The position numbers and the translations under genes were made by a program. From Novosphingobium sp. Gsoil 351 (GTDB taxonomy: Bacteria; Pseudomonadota; Alphaproteobacteria; Sphingomonadales; Sphingomonadaceae), in assembly GCF_009707465.1 (NCBI RefSeq), contig NZ_CP046120.1, positions 2,075,501-2,139,500 of the forward strand: 64,000 bases of DNA, written 5' to 3'. The notes beneath the pieces are model-generated. The model was not told the origin of the DNA. It made no database searches and saw only the letters and a list, made by a program, of their open reading frames with translations. Numbering within the stretch: position 1 is the first letter of the stretch; each line of letters starts with the position of its first letter. Shown one piece after another: positions 37,744 to 47,721 of the stretch.

Positions 37744-40127
37744 AATTCTCGCTCTCCTGGCTCAGGGACTTCCTCGAAACCGACGCGACGGTCGAGGCGA
37801 TCGCCGCCAAGCTCAACGCCATCGGGCTCGAGGTCGAAGGCGTCGAGGACCCGGCCGCGCGGCTGGCGGGGTTCCGCGTCGCGCGCGTGCTCACCGCCGA
37901 GCGCCATCCCAACGCCGACAAGCTGCAGGTGCTGTCGGTAGATGCCGGCCCAGATTTCAATGGGAGCCGGCCGCTCCAGGTCGTCTGCGGCGCGCCGAAC
38001 GCGCGCGCGGGGCTGATCGGCGTGCTCGGGCTGCCCGGCGCGGTGGTCCCGGCGGGCGGGTTCGAGCTCAAGAAATCAGCGATCCGCGGGGTCGAATCGA
38101 ACGGGATGATGTGCTCGAGCCGCGAACTCGAACTCGGCGACGATCACGACGGGATCATCGAGCTGCCCGGTGACGCGCCGGTCGGCCAGGCCTATGCCGA
38201 CTACGCCGGATCGGACCCGGTGTTCGACGTCAGCGTCACTCCAAACCGCCCCGACTGCATGGGCGTCCACGGCATCGCGCGCGATCTTGCGGCCGCGGGG
38301 CTGGGCACGCTCAAGCCGCGCGCGATCCCGCAGGTGCCCGGCGCGTTCCCCTGCCCCACCGAAATCCGCACCGACGATCCCGATGGCTGCCCGGCGTTCC
38401 ATGGCCGGGTGATCCGCGGCGTGACCAACGGCGCCTCGCCCGCGTGGCTGCAGGCGCGGCTCAAGGGTGCGGGGCAACGCCCGATCTCGGCGCTGGTCGA
38501 CATCACCAATTACGTGATGCTCGGCTGGGGCCGCCCGGCGCACGCCTACGACCTGGCGAAGCTGACCGGCGCGGTCGTCGCGCGGCGCGCGGCGGATGGC
38601 GAAGGGGTGACCGCGCTCAACGGCAAGCACTTCGTGCTCGACCACGAGATGACCGTGATCGCCGACGACATGGGCGTCCACGACATCGCCGGGATCATGG
38701 GCGGCGAGCATTCGGGCTGTTCGGACGCCACCCGCGACGTGCTGCTCGAGGTCGCGTACTTCGATCCGGCGCGGATCGCGCGGACCGGCCAGACGCTGGC
38801 GCTGGCCAGCGACGCGCGCAGCCGGTTCGAGCGCGGGGTCGATCCCGGGTTCGTCGAGCCGGGGCTCGAACTGCTGACCGCGCTGATCCTCGAGATTTGC
38901 GGCGGCGAAGCGTCGGATGTGGTCCGGGCCGGGGCACCGCCCGCCGCGCAGCATACCGTGAGCTACGATCCCGCGCTCTGCGCGCGGCTCGGCGGCGTCG
39001 ACGTCATGCCGTCACGCCAACGCGAGATACTGGAAAGACTGGGCTTTTCGGTGGTCGAGGGCGATGCGCACTGGGTCGTCACCGCCCCCAGCTGGCGCCC
39101 CGACATCGACGGCGCCGCCGACCTGGTCGAGGAAGTCGTCCGCATCCACGGGCTCGACAACGTGCCGTCCACCCCGCTGCCGCGCGCGGACGGCGTGGCC
39201 CGGCCGACCGCCACCCCGGCGCAGGCGATCGAGCGCAAGGTCCGCCGCGCCGCCGCTGCGCGCGGGCTGGTCGAGACGATCACCTGGTCGTTCCTGAGCG
39301 ACGCCGAAGCCGAGGCGTTCGGCGGCGGGGCATGGAGCCTGGCCAACCCGATCAGCGAAGACCTCAAGGTCATGCGCCCCTCGCTGCTCCCCGGCCTGCT
39401 CTCGGCCACCCGCCGCAACCTCGATCGCGGCGCGGCGAGCGTGCGGCTGTTCGAGGTCGGGCGGCGTTATCTGGCGGATGGCGAGCGTCCGACGCTGGGG
39501 CTGGTGTTGGCGGGCGAGCGCACCGCGCGCAGTTGGGCTGGGGGCAAGGCGCAAGCGTTCGACGCCTTCGACGCCAAGGCCGAGGCGCTCGCGCTGCTGG
39601 CCGAAGCGGGCGCGCCGGTCGACAATCTTCAAGTCATGGGGGAAGCGGGCGGGCAGTTTCATCCCGGCCAGTCGGGCACCTTGCGGCTTGGCCCCAAGAC
39701 CGTTCTGGCGCGGTTCGGGATGCTCCACCCGGCGACGGCGCGCGCGTTCGATCTCGACGGACCGGTCGCGATGGCCGAGCTGTTCCTCGACGCGATCCCG
39801 GCGCGCAAGGCGACCGGCTTCGCTCGCCCCGCCTTTACCCCGCCCGCGCTCCAGGCGATTACCCGCGACTTCGCGTTCCTCGTGCCGTTGGCGCTGCCCG
39901 CTGGCGACCTGGTCCGCGCGGTGCGCAACTGCGACAGGGCCAACATCGTCGCCGCACGCCTGTTCGACGATTTCCGCGGCGCGGGCGTGCCCGAGGGACA
40001 CAAGTCATTGGCGGTGGAAGTGACGCTCCAGCCAGGCGAGAAAAGCTACGACGAGGCCGAACTCAAGGGGATCGCCGAACGGGTTGTCGCCGCGGCCGCA
40101 AAGCTGGGTGCTGCGCTGAGGGGCTAG
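37740..40127 (+). CDS. pheT: Phenylalanine-tRNA ligase beta subunit
   Basis: A 795-residue partner of PheS in an alpha2-beta2 enzyme. Domains in order: tRNA-binding OB-fold (about 40-150, [18 protein letters not shown]), B3/B4 editing domain (about 210-390), B5, catalytic-like core, and a C-terminal ferredoxin-fold anticodon-binding domain (from about 700, ending [16 protein letters not shown]). ATG 37740 overlaps the pheS stop; the open frame reaching up to 37320 is pheS read in another frame. Convergent with the fumarase gene 11 bases away. Confidence 0.97.
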   Translation: MKFSLSWLRDFLETDATVEAIAAKLNAIGLEVEGVEDPAARLAGFRVARVLTAERHPNADKLQVLSVDAGPDFNGSRPLQVVCGAPNARAGLIGVLGLPGAVVPAGGFELKKSAIRGVESNGMMCSSRELELGDDHDGIIELPGDAPVGQAYADYAGSDPVFDVSVTPNRPDCMGVHGIARDLAAAGLGTLKPRAIPQVPGAFPCPTEIRTDDPDGCPAFHGRVIRGVTNGASPAWLQARLKGAGQRPISALVDITNYVMLGWGRPAHAYDLAKLTGAVVARRAADGEGVTALNGKHFVLDHEMTVIADDMGVHDIAGIMGGEHSGCSDATRDVLLEVAYFDPARIARTGQTLALASDARSRFERGVDPGFVEPGLELLTALILEICGGEASDVVRAGAPPAAQHTVSYDPALCARLGGVDVMPSRQREILERLGFSVVEGDAHWVVTAPSWRPDIDGAADLVEEVVRIHGLDNVPSTPLPRADGVARPTATPAQAIERKVRRAAAARGLVETITWSFLSDAEAEAFGGGAWSLANPISEDLKVMRPSLLPGLLSATRRNLDRGAASVRLFEVGRRYLADGERPTLGLVLAGERTARSWAGGKAQAFDAFDAKAEALALLAEAGAPVDNLQVMGEAGGQFHPGQSGTLRLGPKTVLARFGMLHPATARAFDLDGPVAMAELFLDAIPARKATGFARPAFTPPALQAITRDFAFLVPLALPAGDLVRAVRNCDRANIVAARLFDDFRGAGVPEGHKSLAVEVTLQPGEKSYDEAELKGIAERVVAAAAKLGAALRG

Positions 40128-40138
40128 CGTCGCACGCG

Positions 40139-41665
40139 CTACACCCCTTCCAGCAACCCTTCCCTGGCGATCCGTTCCTTCCACTCCAGCGGCGCGAGCT
40201 GGTGGACGTTGTTGCCGGCCGAATCGACCGCCACGGTCACTGGCATGTCCTTGACGGTGAACTCGTAGATTGCCTCCATCCCCAGGTCCTCGAACCCGAC
40301 GACCTTGGATTGCTTGATCGCCCGCGCGACCAGGTACGCCGCGCCGCCGACCGCCATCAGGTAGGCGACCTTGTGCTTGGCGATGACCTGGGTCGCGCCC
40401 TGCCCCCGCTCGGCCTTGCCGATCATCGCCAGCAGCCCGAGGTCGAGCATCATGTCGGTGAACTTGTCCATCCGCGTCGCGGTGGTGGGTCCGGCGGGGC
40501 CGACCACCTCGCCCATGATCGGATCGACCGGGCCGACATAGTAGATCGCGCGGCCCCTGAAATCGACCGGCAGCTCCTCGCCCTTGGCCAGCATGTCCTG
40601 GATCCGCTTGTGCGCGGCATCCCGCCCGGTGAGCATCGCACCATTGAGCAGCAGCCGGTCGCCGTGCTTCCAGCTCTGCACTTCTTCGGGCGTCAGGTGG
40701 TCGAGATCGACCCGCCGCGCCGCCTTGTCGGGCGCCCAGGTGACCTTGGGCCAATCGTCGAGGTTGGGCGTCTCGAGGAAGCTCGGCCCCGATCCGTCGA
40801 GAGTGAAGTGCGCGTGGCGAGTGGCCGAGCAGTTGGGGATCATCGCCACCGGCTTGCCCGCGGCGTGGCATGGCCATTCCTTGATCTTGACGTCGAGCAC
40901 CGTGGTCAGGCCGCCCAGCCCCTGCGCGCCAATGCCCAGCGCGTTGATCTTGTCGTAGAGCTCTACCCGCAGCTTCTCGGTATCGGTCTGGGGCCCACGG
41001 GCCTTGAGCTCGTGGATGTCGATCTCCTCCATCAGCGATTCCTTGGCGAGCAGCAGCGACTTCTCCGCCGTCCCGCCGATGCCGATCCCGATCTGGCCCG
41101 GCGGGCACCACCCCGCGCCCATCGTCGGGATCGTCTCCAGCACCCAGTCGACGATCGAGTCGCTGGGGTTCATCATCTTGAACTTCGACTTGTTCTCGCT
41201 GCCCCCGCCCTTGGCCGCGACATCGACGCTGACCGTGTTGCCGGGCACGAATTCGACATTGAGCACGCACGGGGTGTTGTCGCGGGTGTTGCGGCGGGTG
41301 AACGCAGGGTCGGCGACGATCGAGGCGCGCAGCTTATTCTCGGGGTTGTTGTAGGCGCGGCGGACCCCTTCATCGACAACCTCCTGCATCGATCTGGCGC
41401 TCTCCAGCCGGCAGTTCTGGCCCCATTTGAGGAAGACGTTGACGATTCCGGTGTCCTGGCAGATCGGGCGATGCCCCTCGGCGCACATCCGGCTGTTGGC
41501 GAGGACCTGGGCCATCGCGTCTTTCGCAGCTGGGTTGGCCTCGCGCTCCCACGCCCCGCCGAGCGCGCGGATGAAGTCCATCGGGTGGAAATAGGAGATG
41601 TACTGGAGCGCGTCGGCGACGCTTTCGATCAGGTCCTCTTCGCGGATCGTCACCATTTCGCTCAT
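40139..41665 (-). CDS. Class I fumarate hydratase (iron-sulfur)
   Basis: A 508-residue two-domain fumarase of the oxygen-sensitive [4Fe-4S] type (FumA/FumB), converting fumarate and malate in the TCA cycle. Three candidate cluster cysteines are visible: Cys69 (PICQDTG), Cys187 (GWCPPGQIG) and Cys279 (NCSATRH). The C-terminal swivel domain includes GPAGPTTATRMDKF. ATG 41665 has GGGAGG seven bases upstream; a TTG two codons earlier is less likely. It is a single gene, divergent from the PCMT-like gene. Confidence 0.94.
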   Translation of the reverse strand: MSEMVTIREEDLIESVADALQYISYFHPMDFIRALGGAWEREANPAAKDAMAQVLANSRMCAEGHRPICQDTGIVNVFLKWGQNCRLESARSMQEVVDEGVRRAYNNPENKLRASIVADPAFTRRNTRDNTPCVLNVEFVPGNTVSVDVAAKGGGSENKSKFKMMNPSDSIVDWVLETIPTMGAGWCPPGQIGIGIGGTAEKSLLLAKESLMEEIDIHELKARGPQTDTEKLRVELYDKINALGIGAQGLGGLTTVLDVKIKEWPCHAAGKPVAMIPNCSATRHAHFTLDGSGPSFLETPNLDDWPKVTWAPDKAARRVDLDHLTPEEVQSWKHGDRLLLNGAMLTGRDAAHKRIQDMLAKGEELPVDFRGRAIYYVGPVDPIMGEVVGPAGPTTATRMDKFTDMMLDLGLLAMIGKAERGQGATQVIAKHKVAYLMAVGGAAYLVARAIKQSKVVGFEDLGMEAIYEFTVKDMPVTVAVDSAGNNVHQLAPLEWKERIAREGLLEGV

Positions 41666-41832
41666 CGTCAACCTCCCGTGAAGTCATCCGACGAAACGCA
41701 TACCCCTGCCGTCGAGTGCTGCCAAGAAGCGCTTGGCGCGGGTGCGGGGTTGGCTTAGATACCACGCGATTGCCCCGGTGTGTTGTTCATGCAATACAGC
41801 CGAGCCACGGGGCGCATGAGGGTTGTTTTGCA

Positions 41833-42435
41833 ATGACGGTGCTGACCGAACCGGCGCTAGATTCCGCCGTGGGCATGGACGCGGCCCGGCGCGCGATGAT
41901 CGACAGCCAGCTGCGCCCCAGCGGGGTCAACGATCCCGCGGTGCTCGCCGCATTCAATCGCGTACAGCGCGAAGACTTCGTGCCCGCCTCCGCGCGCGCT
42001 GTCGCCTATATGGACCGCGCCGTTCCGCTCGGCGCGGGCAAAGTGCTCGCCCCGCCGCTCACCCACGGGCTGATGCTGATGGAAGCCGCACCGGCGACGG
42101 CGGACCGCGCGCTGCTGGTCGATGGCGGCAGCGGCTATCTGGCCGCGTTGCTGAAGCCGCTGGTGGGATCGCTCGAGGTGATCGAGCCAGGCGCAGCAGC
42201 CAGCGGCGATGGCTACACCCTGATGATGATCGACGGCGGGATCGAGCAATTGCCGGATGCCCTGGCCGCCAAGCTGGGCGACGACGGCCGGGTGATCACC
42301 GGGCTGATCGAACGCGGCGTCTCGCGTCTCGCGACCGGGCGCAAGGCAGCGGCCGGCGTCGGCTTTCTCACGCTGGGCGAAGCCGATTTCGCGGCGCTTC
42401 CCGAATATGCCCTACCGGCCAAGTGGAGCTTCTGA
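41833..42435 (+). CDS. Protein-L-isoaspartate methyltransferase-like protein, shortened core
   Basis: A 200-residue protein related to PCMT, which repairs isoaspartyl residues using SAM. The N-terminal half matches (DAARRAMIDSQLRPSGVNDPAV, EDFVP, PLTHGLMLMEA). The SAM motif is altered to LLVDGGSGYLAALLKPL, and only a few residues (GAAASGDG) separate SLEVIEP from YTLMMIDGGIEQLP, where PCMTs have about 35 residues. The Rossmann fold is therefore cut down, and activity is doubtful. It precedes tolC by four bases, so it is probably co-transcribed with it. A role linked to TolC is speculation. Confidence 0.82.
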   Translation: MTVLTEPALDSAVGMDAARRAMIDSQLRPSGVNDPAVLAAFNRVQREDFVPASARAVAYMDRAVPLGAGKVLAPPLTHGLMLMEAAPATADRALLVDGGSGYLAALLKPLVGSLEVIEPGAAASGDGYTLMMIDGGIEQLPDALAAKLGDDGRVITGLIERGVSRLATGRKAAAGVGFLTLGEADFAALPEYALPAKWSF

Positions 42436-42439
42436 GGCG

Positions 42440-43894
42440 ATGCGTCGCACGATACTGAAAACGGCGCTGCTTGCCGGCGTGGCGCTGAGCGCCGCGCCCG
42501 CGCTGGCCAATCCCGATACGCTGCAGGAAGCGCTGGTTTCGACCTACCAGAACAACCCGACGCTGCTGGGCGCGCGGGCGCAGCAGCGCGCGGTGGACGA
42601 AGGGGTGCCGATCGCGCGCGCCGACGGTCTGCCGTCGGTCAACGCCACCGCGCAATACGTCGAGTTTCTCAAGCAGAGCTCGAACAACTTCACCGCCCCC
42701 GCACGGCAGGTGGGGGCCAACGTCGATCTGAGCGTGCCGATCTATTCGGGCGGGGCGGTCAAGAACGGGATCCGCGCGGCCAAGACCCGAGTGGAAGCCG
42801 GGCAGGCGGACTTGCGCGGAACCGAAGCCTCGGTGTTCAGCCAGGCGGTGGGCGCGTACATGGACGTGCTGCGCGACCAGGCGATCGTCGGCCTCTCCGC
42901 GAACAACGTGAAAGTGCTCGAGGTCAACCTCAAGGCGGCGAGCGACCGTTTCGAGATCGGCGATCTGACCCGCACCGACGTCGCCCAGTCGAACTCGCGG
43001 CTCGCGCTGGCGCGCGGCGACTACCGCACCGCGCAAGCCAACCTCATCTCCAGCCGCGAACGCTATATCCAGATCGTCGGCAAGCCGCCGGTCGATCTCC
43101 AGCCGCCCCCGCCGCTGCCGGGCTTTCCGGCAAGTGTCGAGGATGCCGAAGACGTCGCGCTGGCGAACAACCCTGATCTTGTCGCGGCGAAAGAGCGGAG
43201 CAAGGCCGCCGGATACGACATCGACGTGGCCGGTGCCGGACGCCTGCCCAAGCTGAGCGTGTTCAGCGGGGGGGCCTACACCAACTATCTCAACACGCTG
43301 GGCGGCAGCGCAGGTGCGGGGGTGTCGTTCGCCCAGACCGCGACGACCGCGCAAGCCGGGGTCCGCGCGACGATTCCGATTTTCCAGGGCGGGCGCCCCG
43401 CGGCGCAGGAACGCCGCGCCCAGGCGCAGGCGGCGCAGACCTACGAGAACGAGATCGCGGTCGAGCGCGACGTGATCGCCCAAGTGCGCAGTGCATGGTC
43501 GTCATACCAGGCGGCCACGGCGATCATCGCGACGAATCAGGTGGCGGTCGATGCGGCCGCGCTCAGCCTCGAAGGGGTGCGCGCGGAGAACACCGTGGGC
43601 AATCGCACGATCCTGAATATCCTCGACGCCGAGCAGGAGCTGCTGCGCGCCCAGGTCCAGTTAGTTACCGCGCGGCGCAACGCCTATGTCGCGGGATTCA
43701 CGCTGCTCGCCGCGATGGGCCGGGCCGAAGCCGACGACCTCGGGCTCGACGCGGGCCCGCTCTACGATCCGGAAGTTAACTATCGGCGGGTAAAGGGCAA
43801 AATCTGGGATTGGGCTCACGACCCCGATCCCAAGGCGCAGGCCACCCGAACCGTTGACACGCTTCCCCAGGACGCGTCTATTCCGCCGCAATAG
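42440..43894 (+). CDS. tolC: TolC family outer membrane channel protein
   Basis: A 484-residue outer membrane factor for type I secretion and multidrug efflux. The signal peptide ends ALA-NP (about residue 24). Two repeated halves of long coiled-coil helices follow: LQEALVSTYQNNPTLLGARA and VEDAEDVALANNPDLVAAKE open the two halves, and FEIGDLTRTDVAQSNSRLAL and NTVGNRTILNILDAEQELLR are equivalent positions in them. ATG 42440 lies four bases after the PCMT-like stop. No inner-membrane partner is in the window. Confidence 0.94.
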   Translation: MRRTILKTALLAGVALSAAPALANPDTLQEALVSTYQNNPTLLGARAQQRAVDEGVPIARADGLPSVNATAQYVEFLKQSSNNFTAPARQVGANVDLSVPIYSGGAVKNGIRAAKTRVEAGQADLRGTEASVFSQAVGAYMDVLRDQAIVGLSANNVKVLEVNLKAASDRFEIGDLTRTDVAQSNSRLALARGDYRTAQANLISSRERYIQIVGKPPVDLQPPPPLPGFPASVEDAEDVALANNPDLVAAKERSKAAGYDIDVAGAGRLPKLSVFSGGAYTNYLNTLGGSAGAGVSFAQTATTAQAGVRATIPIFQGGRPAAQERRAQAQAAQTYENEIAVERDVIAQVRSAWSSYQAATAIIATNQVAVDAAALSLEGVRAENTVGNRTILNILDAEQELLRAQVQLVTARRNAYVAGFTLLAAMGRAEADDLGLDAGPLYDPEVNYRRVKGKIWDWAHDPDPKAQATRTVDTLPQDASIPPQ

Positions 43895-43943
43895 TTCACG
43901 CTCCGGCAGGGGTTGCCGGTCGGGCAGGGTGTGGAGTGACGTC

Positions 43944-44495
43944 ATGATGCGCCAGGCAGGCGAGCCATCGGTCGAGGAAATCCTTGAATCGATCAAGAAA
44001 GTGATCGCGCGCGACAACCGCGCCGAGGCCGAGCAGGTCCGCCGCCGGCGTGAAAGCACCGGCGTGGCCGACCGCGCCGATCCGCTGGCTCCGGCGGAGG
44101 CTTTCGCCGACGAGGGTCCGGTCCCCGTTCTCGAGCTCACCGCCGCGGAAATGGCGCCCGCCACCGCCGAGCAGGATTATAGCGAGATGGATGATTCCAC
44201 CGATGACGGAACCGCTGACGCACCGCGCGAAGATGCCGTGCCGCCTCCGGTCGATGAGCCCCTGCTGGCCGAAACCGCGCGCTCGTCCGTCCGCGAATCG
44301 CTGACCGCGCTGGCGATGCTGGCCGAACCTGGCGCACGTCCGCAGATCGTCCGCTCGGGCGAAACCTCGCTCGAAGGGCTGACCCGCGAACTGCTTCGCC
44401 CGATGCTGGCCGAATGGCTCGAGAAGAACCTGCCCGCGACGGTCGACCGGCTGGTCGCGGCGGAAATCAGCCGGATCGTCGGCAAGCGCAGCTAG
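43944..44495 (+). CDS. popZ: DUF2497/PopZ-like polar organising protein
   Basis: A 183-residue acidic protein. PopZ in Caulobacter forms a polar matrix that captures the ParB-parS centromere. The short N-terminal helix [20 protein letters not shown] and the C-terminal oligomerisation region ([20 protein letters not shown], ending SRIVGKRS) match; between them is a disordered Asp/Glu/Pro/Ala-rich stretch (about 30-125). GGAG lies eight bases before ATG 43944. It follows tolC by 49 bases. MipZ, ParA and parS are also in the window, supporting the assignment. Confidence 0.85.
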   Translation: MMRQAGEPSVEEILESIKKVIARDNRAEAEQVRRRRESTGVADRADPLAPAEAFADEGPVPVLELTAAEMAPATAEQDYSEMDDSTDDGTADAPREDAVPPPVDEPLLAETARSSVRESLTALAMLAEPGARPQIVRSGETSLEGLTRELLRPMLAEWLEKNLPATVDRLVAAEISRIVGKRS

Positions 44496-44509
44496 CCCAC
44501 ACCGCTTTC

Positions 44510-44878
44510 ATGCAAAACCCGCCCGATTCGGTCGCGCTCGCCGCGCGCGTGCTCGATAGCCTGGGCGGGTTCGACACCCGGCGGCACATCTTCCTGTGCT
44601 GCGATCAGTCCAAGCCCAAGTGTTGCGCCAAGGACCGCGGCCTCGCGGCCTGGGACTACCTCAAGCGGCGTCTGAAGGAACTGAACCTTGCCGAAAAGGG
44701 CGGGGTCCAGCGAACCAAGGCGGACTGCCTGCGGGTGTGCGAGGCCGGTCCGGTGGCGGTCGTCTGGCCGGAAAACGTCTGGTACCACTCGTGCGACCCG
44801 CCGGTACTGGAACGAATCGTTCAGGAGCACCTGATCGGCGGCGTGCCGGTGGAGCAATACCGGCTTCAGCGGCCCTAG
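44510..44878 (+). CDS. Thioredoxin-like [2Fe-2S] ferredoxin-family protein
   Basis: A 122-residue protein with a cysteine pattern of the shethna/NuoE-like [2Fe-2S] thioredoxin fold: [17 protein letters not shown] near residues 28-44 and [20 protein letters not shown] near 70-90. It probably carries electrons, but partners are unknown. ATG 44510 is used; the frame extends up into popZ without sense. It follows popZ after 14 bases. Its TAG overlaps that of the convergent membrane gene through CTAG 44875-44878. Confidence 0.85.
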   Translation: MQNPPDSVALAARVLDSLGGFDTRRHIFLCCDQSKPKCCAKDRGLAAWDYLKRRLKELNLAEKGGVQRTKADCLRVCEAGPVAVVWPENVWYHSCDPPVLERIVQEHLIGGVPVEQYRLQRP

Positions 44879-45171
44879 AAGGGCTCGCGCTCATCCTCCA
44901 GCGGATCGAGGATCGCCTCGTCGTGGCCGGTGCCGCTGGACAGGAACACCAGCCCCATAAGCGCGGCCATCAGCATCATCGCCACCCCGATCCCTAGCGC
45001 GGTGGCGATGTAGAAGTGGATCGAGACCACGCCGTCGTGGCGGTACAGTCCCCACAGGCACACGATGACGGTGATCAAGGTGATCCCGCCCATGAACTTC
45101 ATCAGCCGCCTGTAGCGCGCCCAAGCGAAGTGGGCGTTGTCCGGATCGTCGAGCGGGGACCAGCGATTCAT
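44875..45171 (-). CDS. Small hypothetical membrane protein
   Basis: A 98-residue protein with a soluble N-terminus ([20 protein letters not shown]) followed by two or three hydrophobic segments (about 26-43 and 52-78) and an acidic C-terminal tail ([11 protein letters not shown]). I recognise no named family with certainty, though similar short proteins occur in sphingomonads. It is divergent from the CBS gene; no operon partner. Confidence 0.7.
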   Translation of the reverse strand: MNRWSPLDDPDNAHFAWARYRRLMKFMGGITLITVIVCLWGLYRHDGVVSIHFYIATALGIGVAMMLMAALMGLVFLSSGTGHDEAILDPLEDEREPF

Positions 45172-45270
45172 GGCTTTCAGATGGGCTTATGCCGGCCCGC
45201 TGGCAAGGCCGCCCGTTTCGTGGCATCATCGGGCCACTCCCTGACGAGGGCTGGCGAAAAGGAGACGGCA

Positions 45271-45702
45271 ATGACGATAGCCAGGCTTATCGCGGGCCGC
45301 AGTCCCGAGATCTGGTCGTGCCATGCCGATGACAGCGTCGCTGATGCTGTCGAGATGCTGGCGACGAAGCGAATCGGGGCGCTGCCGGTGCACGACGCAG
45401 GCAACAGCGTTGCGGGCATATTTTCCGAACGCGATGTGCTTTACTGCCTCAACACCAAGGGCGCCGCCGCGCTCGACCTCAAGGTGCGCGAGGTCATGAC
45501 CGCCACCCCGATCACGATCACACCCGGCACCCAGGTACTCGAGGCTCTCGGGTTGATGACCCGGCGGCGCATCCGGCACCTCCCGGTGGTCGATGGCGGC
45601 GCGCTGGTCGCGTTCGTTTCGATCGGCGACCTGGTGAAGTACCGCATCGACAGCATCGAGGCCGAAGCCGAGGCTCTGCGCAGCTATATCCAGACCGCTT
45701 GA
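45271..45702 (+). CDS. CBS domain-pair protein
   Basis: A 143-residue protein consisting of two CBS domains (about 8-62 and 73-128), containing LATKRIGALPVHD and LMTRRRIRHLPVVDGG. CBS pairs bind adenosyl nucleotides and regulate partner proteins; stand-alone proteins like this are common in alphaproteobacteria but of unknown role. An excellent AAAAGGAG sequence lies before ATG 45271. The gene is followed by erpA 31 bases later. Confidence 0.88.
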   Translation: MTIARLIAGRSPEIWSCHADDSVADAVEMLATKRIGALPVHDAGNSVAGIFSERDVLYCLNTKGAAALDLKVREVMTATPITITPGTQVLEALGLMTRRRIRHLPVVDGGALVAFVSIGDLVKYRIDSIEAEAEALRSYIQTA

Positions 45703-45733
45703 GCGGAGGCTGCAGCATCCCTATCTGGGGAAG

Positions 45734-46066
45734 ATGGAAATCGCCCCAATCACGCTCGCACCCAATGCCGCAAGGCGCGTCGCGACGATCGCGGCCAAGC
45801 AAGGCAAGCCCGCGCTGTTGCGACTGTCGGTGGAGGGCGGCGGCTGCTCGGGCTTTCAATACAAGTTCGAGCTGGCCGAAGCGCCGGATAGCGATGACGC
45901 GGTGAGCGAAACCGACGGGGTCCGGCTGGTCGTCGACGCTGTCAGCCTCGATCTCGTTTCGGGCTGCGTGGTCGACTACGTCGAATCGCTTGGCGGATCG
46001 GCATTCCAGGTTAGCAATCCCCAAGCCGCCAGCGGTTGCGGGTGCGGTTCGAGCTTCAGCATCTAG
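45734..46066 (+). CDS. erpA: Iron-sulfur cluster insertion protein (ErpA/IscA type)
   Basis: A 110-residue A-type carrier that delivers Fe-S clusters to apo-proteins. The three conserved cysteines are visible: one in GGGCSGFQYKF (about residue 38) and two in SGCGCGSSF near the C-terminus. ErpA, IscA and SufA are hard to separate; absence of suf or isc genes nearby favours ErpA. The stop abuts the GTG of xth with no gap. Confidence 0.9.
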   Translation: MEIAPITLAPNAARRVATIAAKQGKPALLRLSVEGGGCSGFQYKFELAEAPDSDDAVSETDGVRLVVDAVSLDLVSGCVVDYVESLGGSAFQVSNPQAASGCGCGSSFSI

Positions 46067-46843
46067 GTGCGGATCGCCAGCTATAACATCAACGGGGTGA
46101 AGGCGCGGCTGCCGCGGCTGCTCGAGTGGCTTCAGGAAACCCGACCGGCGGTCGCCTGCCTGCAGGAGATCAAGAGCCAGGACGAGAGCTTTCCCGGCCA
46201 CGAATTCGAAGCGATCGGCTATCACGCGATCTGGCACGGCCAGAAGGGCTTCAACGGCGTAGCCATGCTCGCCGACGGGGTGGCCCCGGTCGAAGTCCAG
46301 CGCGGCCTTCCCGGCGATCCCACCGACGACCATTCGCGTTATATCGAAGCCGACGTCTTCGGGGTGCGGGTGGCGTGCATCTATCTGCCCAACGGCAATC
46401 CCCAACCCGGACCCAAATTCGACTACAAGCTGGCGTGGATGGAGCGGCTGCGCGCGCGGATGCGCGAACTTCTGGCCAGCGAGGTGCCGGCGGTCGTGCT
46501 CGGCGATTACAACGTGATTCCGCAGGACAAGGACGTCTGGTCGCCCGTCGCGATGGCTGCCGATGCGCTGATGCAGCCGCAATCGCGCGACGCGTATGCC
46601 AGGCTACTCCACGATGGCTGGACCGACGCGATCGACATACTCAACCCGCGCGGCGGCGTGTGGACGTTCTGGGACTATCAGGCAGGCGCCTGGCAGCGCG
46701 ACCACGGCTTTCGTATCGATCACGCGTTGCTCTCACCCGCACTGGCCGACCGGCTGGTCGCGGCTGGAGTCGACAAAGAGCACCGCGGCCGCGAGAAGGC
46801 CAGCGACCACGCGCCGATGTGGGTCGAATTGCGCGACCGATGA
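46067..46843 (+). CDS. xth: Exodeoxyribonuclease III
   Basis: A 258-residue Mg-dependent AP endonuclease/3'-exonuclease of base-excision repair. Visible active-site blocks: SYNINGVKARLPRLLEWL, CLQEIKSQDESF (metal Glu), VLGDYNVIPQDKD (Asp-Asn) and the final SDHAPMWVEL (Asp-His). GTG 46067 follows the erpA stop immediately. Confidence 0.95.
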   Translation: MRIASYNINGVKARLPRLLEWLQETRPAVACLQEIKSQDESFPGHEFEAIGYHAIWHGQKGFNGVAMLADGVAPVEVQRGLPGDPTDDHSRYIEADVFGVRVACIYLPNGNPQPGPKFDYKLAWMERLRARMRELLASEVPAVVLGDYNVIPQDKDVWSPVAMAADALMQPQSRDAYARLLHDGWTDAIDILNPRGGVWTFWDYQAGAWQRDHGFRIDHALLSPALADRLVAAGVDKEHRGREKASDHAPMWVELRDR

Positions 46844-46871
46844 GCATGCCTCCCGCCAGGGAGGAATCGGT

Positions 46872-47528
46872 TCAACGATAGAAGATGTGGTTGTCGATCC
46901 GGGCTAGGCGAGTCAGCCGCCAGTTGGGCGAGACGCGCGCGGCGTGAAAGAACAGCGCGCCTTCGACCGGGCTCTTCCAGCTGCCTTCGTGGGCGATGCG
47001 GGCGATCCGCGCGGCTTCGGTCCAGGCGCGGCCGGACTTGTTGATCGCGGGCATGCCGTGTCCCTGGACGAACGAAAATTGCGAACGCTGGTAGACCACG
47101 CCGCAATAGCTGGCGGGGAAGCGGCCCGACTTGGCGCGCGCGACGATGACGCGCCCGACCGCAAGCTGGCCGGCCAGAGTCTCGCCCTTGGCCTCGAAAT
47201 AGATCGCCCCGGCCAGGCAGGCCAGTTCGTTGGAGAATTCGCTGGGTGTGGCGGTCTGGGCCACCAGTTGGGAAAGCGACGCGGCATCGACAGGGGCCGG
47301 AGCCGATACGGCTTCATCGGCGACGGCTTCGACCGCCGCAGCGGGAAGCGGCTGGACAACCGGCTGACTGGCGAATCCGGGGGCCGATGAGATTTCGGCA
47401 GGTGCTGCGGGGAGCGGCTGGGCCGCTGCACCGGAACCCTCGCCGGTGACGAGGGTTGTGATCAAAGTCGCAGCAACGGCAAGCGTGCTGGCGTAACGAA
47501 GCTTGTTGCTTCTGGGCTTGGTAGTCAT
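46872..47528 (-). CDS. Cell wall hydrolase, SleB type
   Basis: A 218-residue exported protein. The N-terminus (MTTKPRSNKLRYAST then a hydrophobic stretch) looks like a signal or anchor; a Pro/Ala/Val-rich linker runs to about 95. The C-terminal domain has the SleB/hydrolase_2 pattern: ELACLAGAIYFEAKGETLAG with the catalytic Glu, VVYQRSQFSFV, and FFHAARVSP. SleB was defined in spore germination, but the domain is widespread in non-spore-formers as a lytic enzyme. ATG 47528 is used rather than 47684, whose extension has no signal character. Convergent with xth. Confidence 0.85.
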   Translation of the reverse strand: MTTKPRSNKLRYASTLAVAATLITTLVTGEGSGAAAQPLPAAPAEISSAPGFASQPVVQPLPAAAVEAVADEAVSAPAPVDAASLSQLVAQTATPSEFSNELACLAGAIYFEAKGETLAGQLAVGRVIVARAKSGRFPASYCGVVYQRSQFSFVQGHGMPAINKSGRAWTEAARIARIAHEGSWKSPVEGALFFHAARVSPNWRLTRLARIDNHIFYR

Positions 47529-47721
47529 TGAATATCTGCATTGGGCGGTGAGCGGCCCGACGCACGATATGATCGGGCCATACTCCGCGCGTTGACCGCG
47601 CGGGACCCCGCCAAGATCGTGCCGGCGACCCCCCGTCTGCGTGCTTGCGCCCGAGCCAAAAGCCCTGATCGCCGCCTGCGCCAAACTGGAAGCCCAGCGA
47701 GTATTGTGCGGTGCAGCAGAG

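Noticed and set aside
38444..41758. Plus-strand open frame of 1104 codons overlapping pheT and the fumarase gene
   Set aside because: It is pheT in another frame plus the antisense of fumarase. Its composition is Arg/Ala/Gly-rich with no domain. Such long shadows are expected at this GC content.
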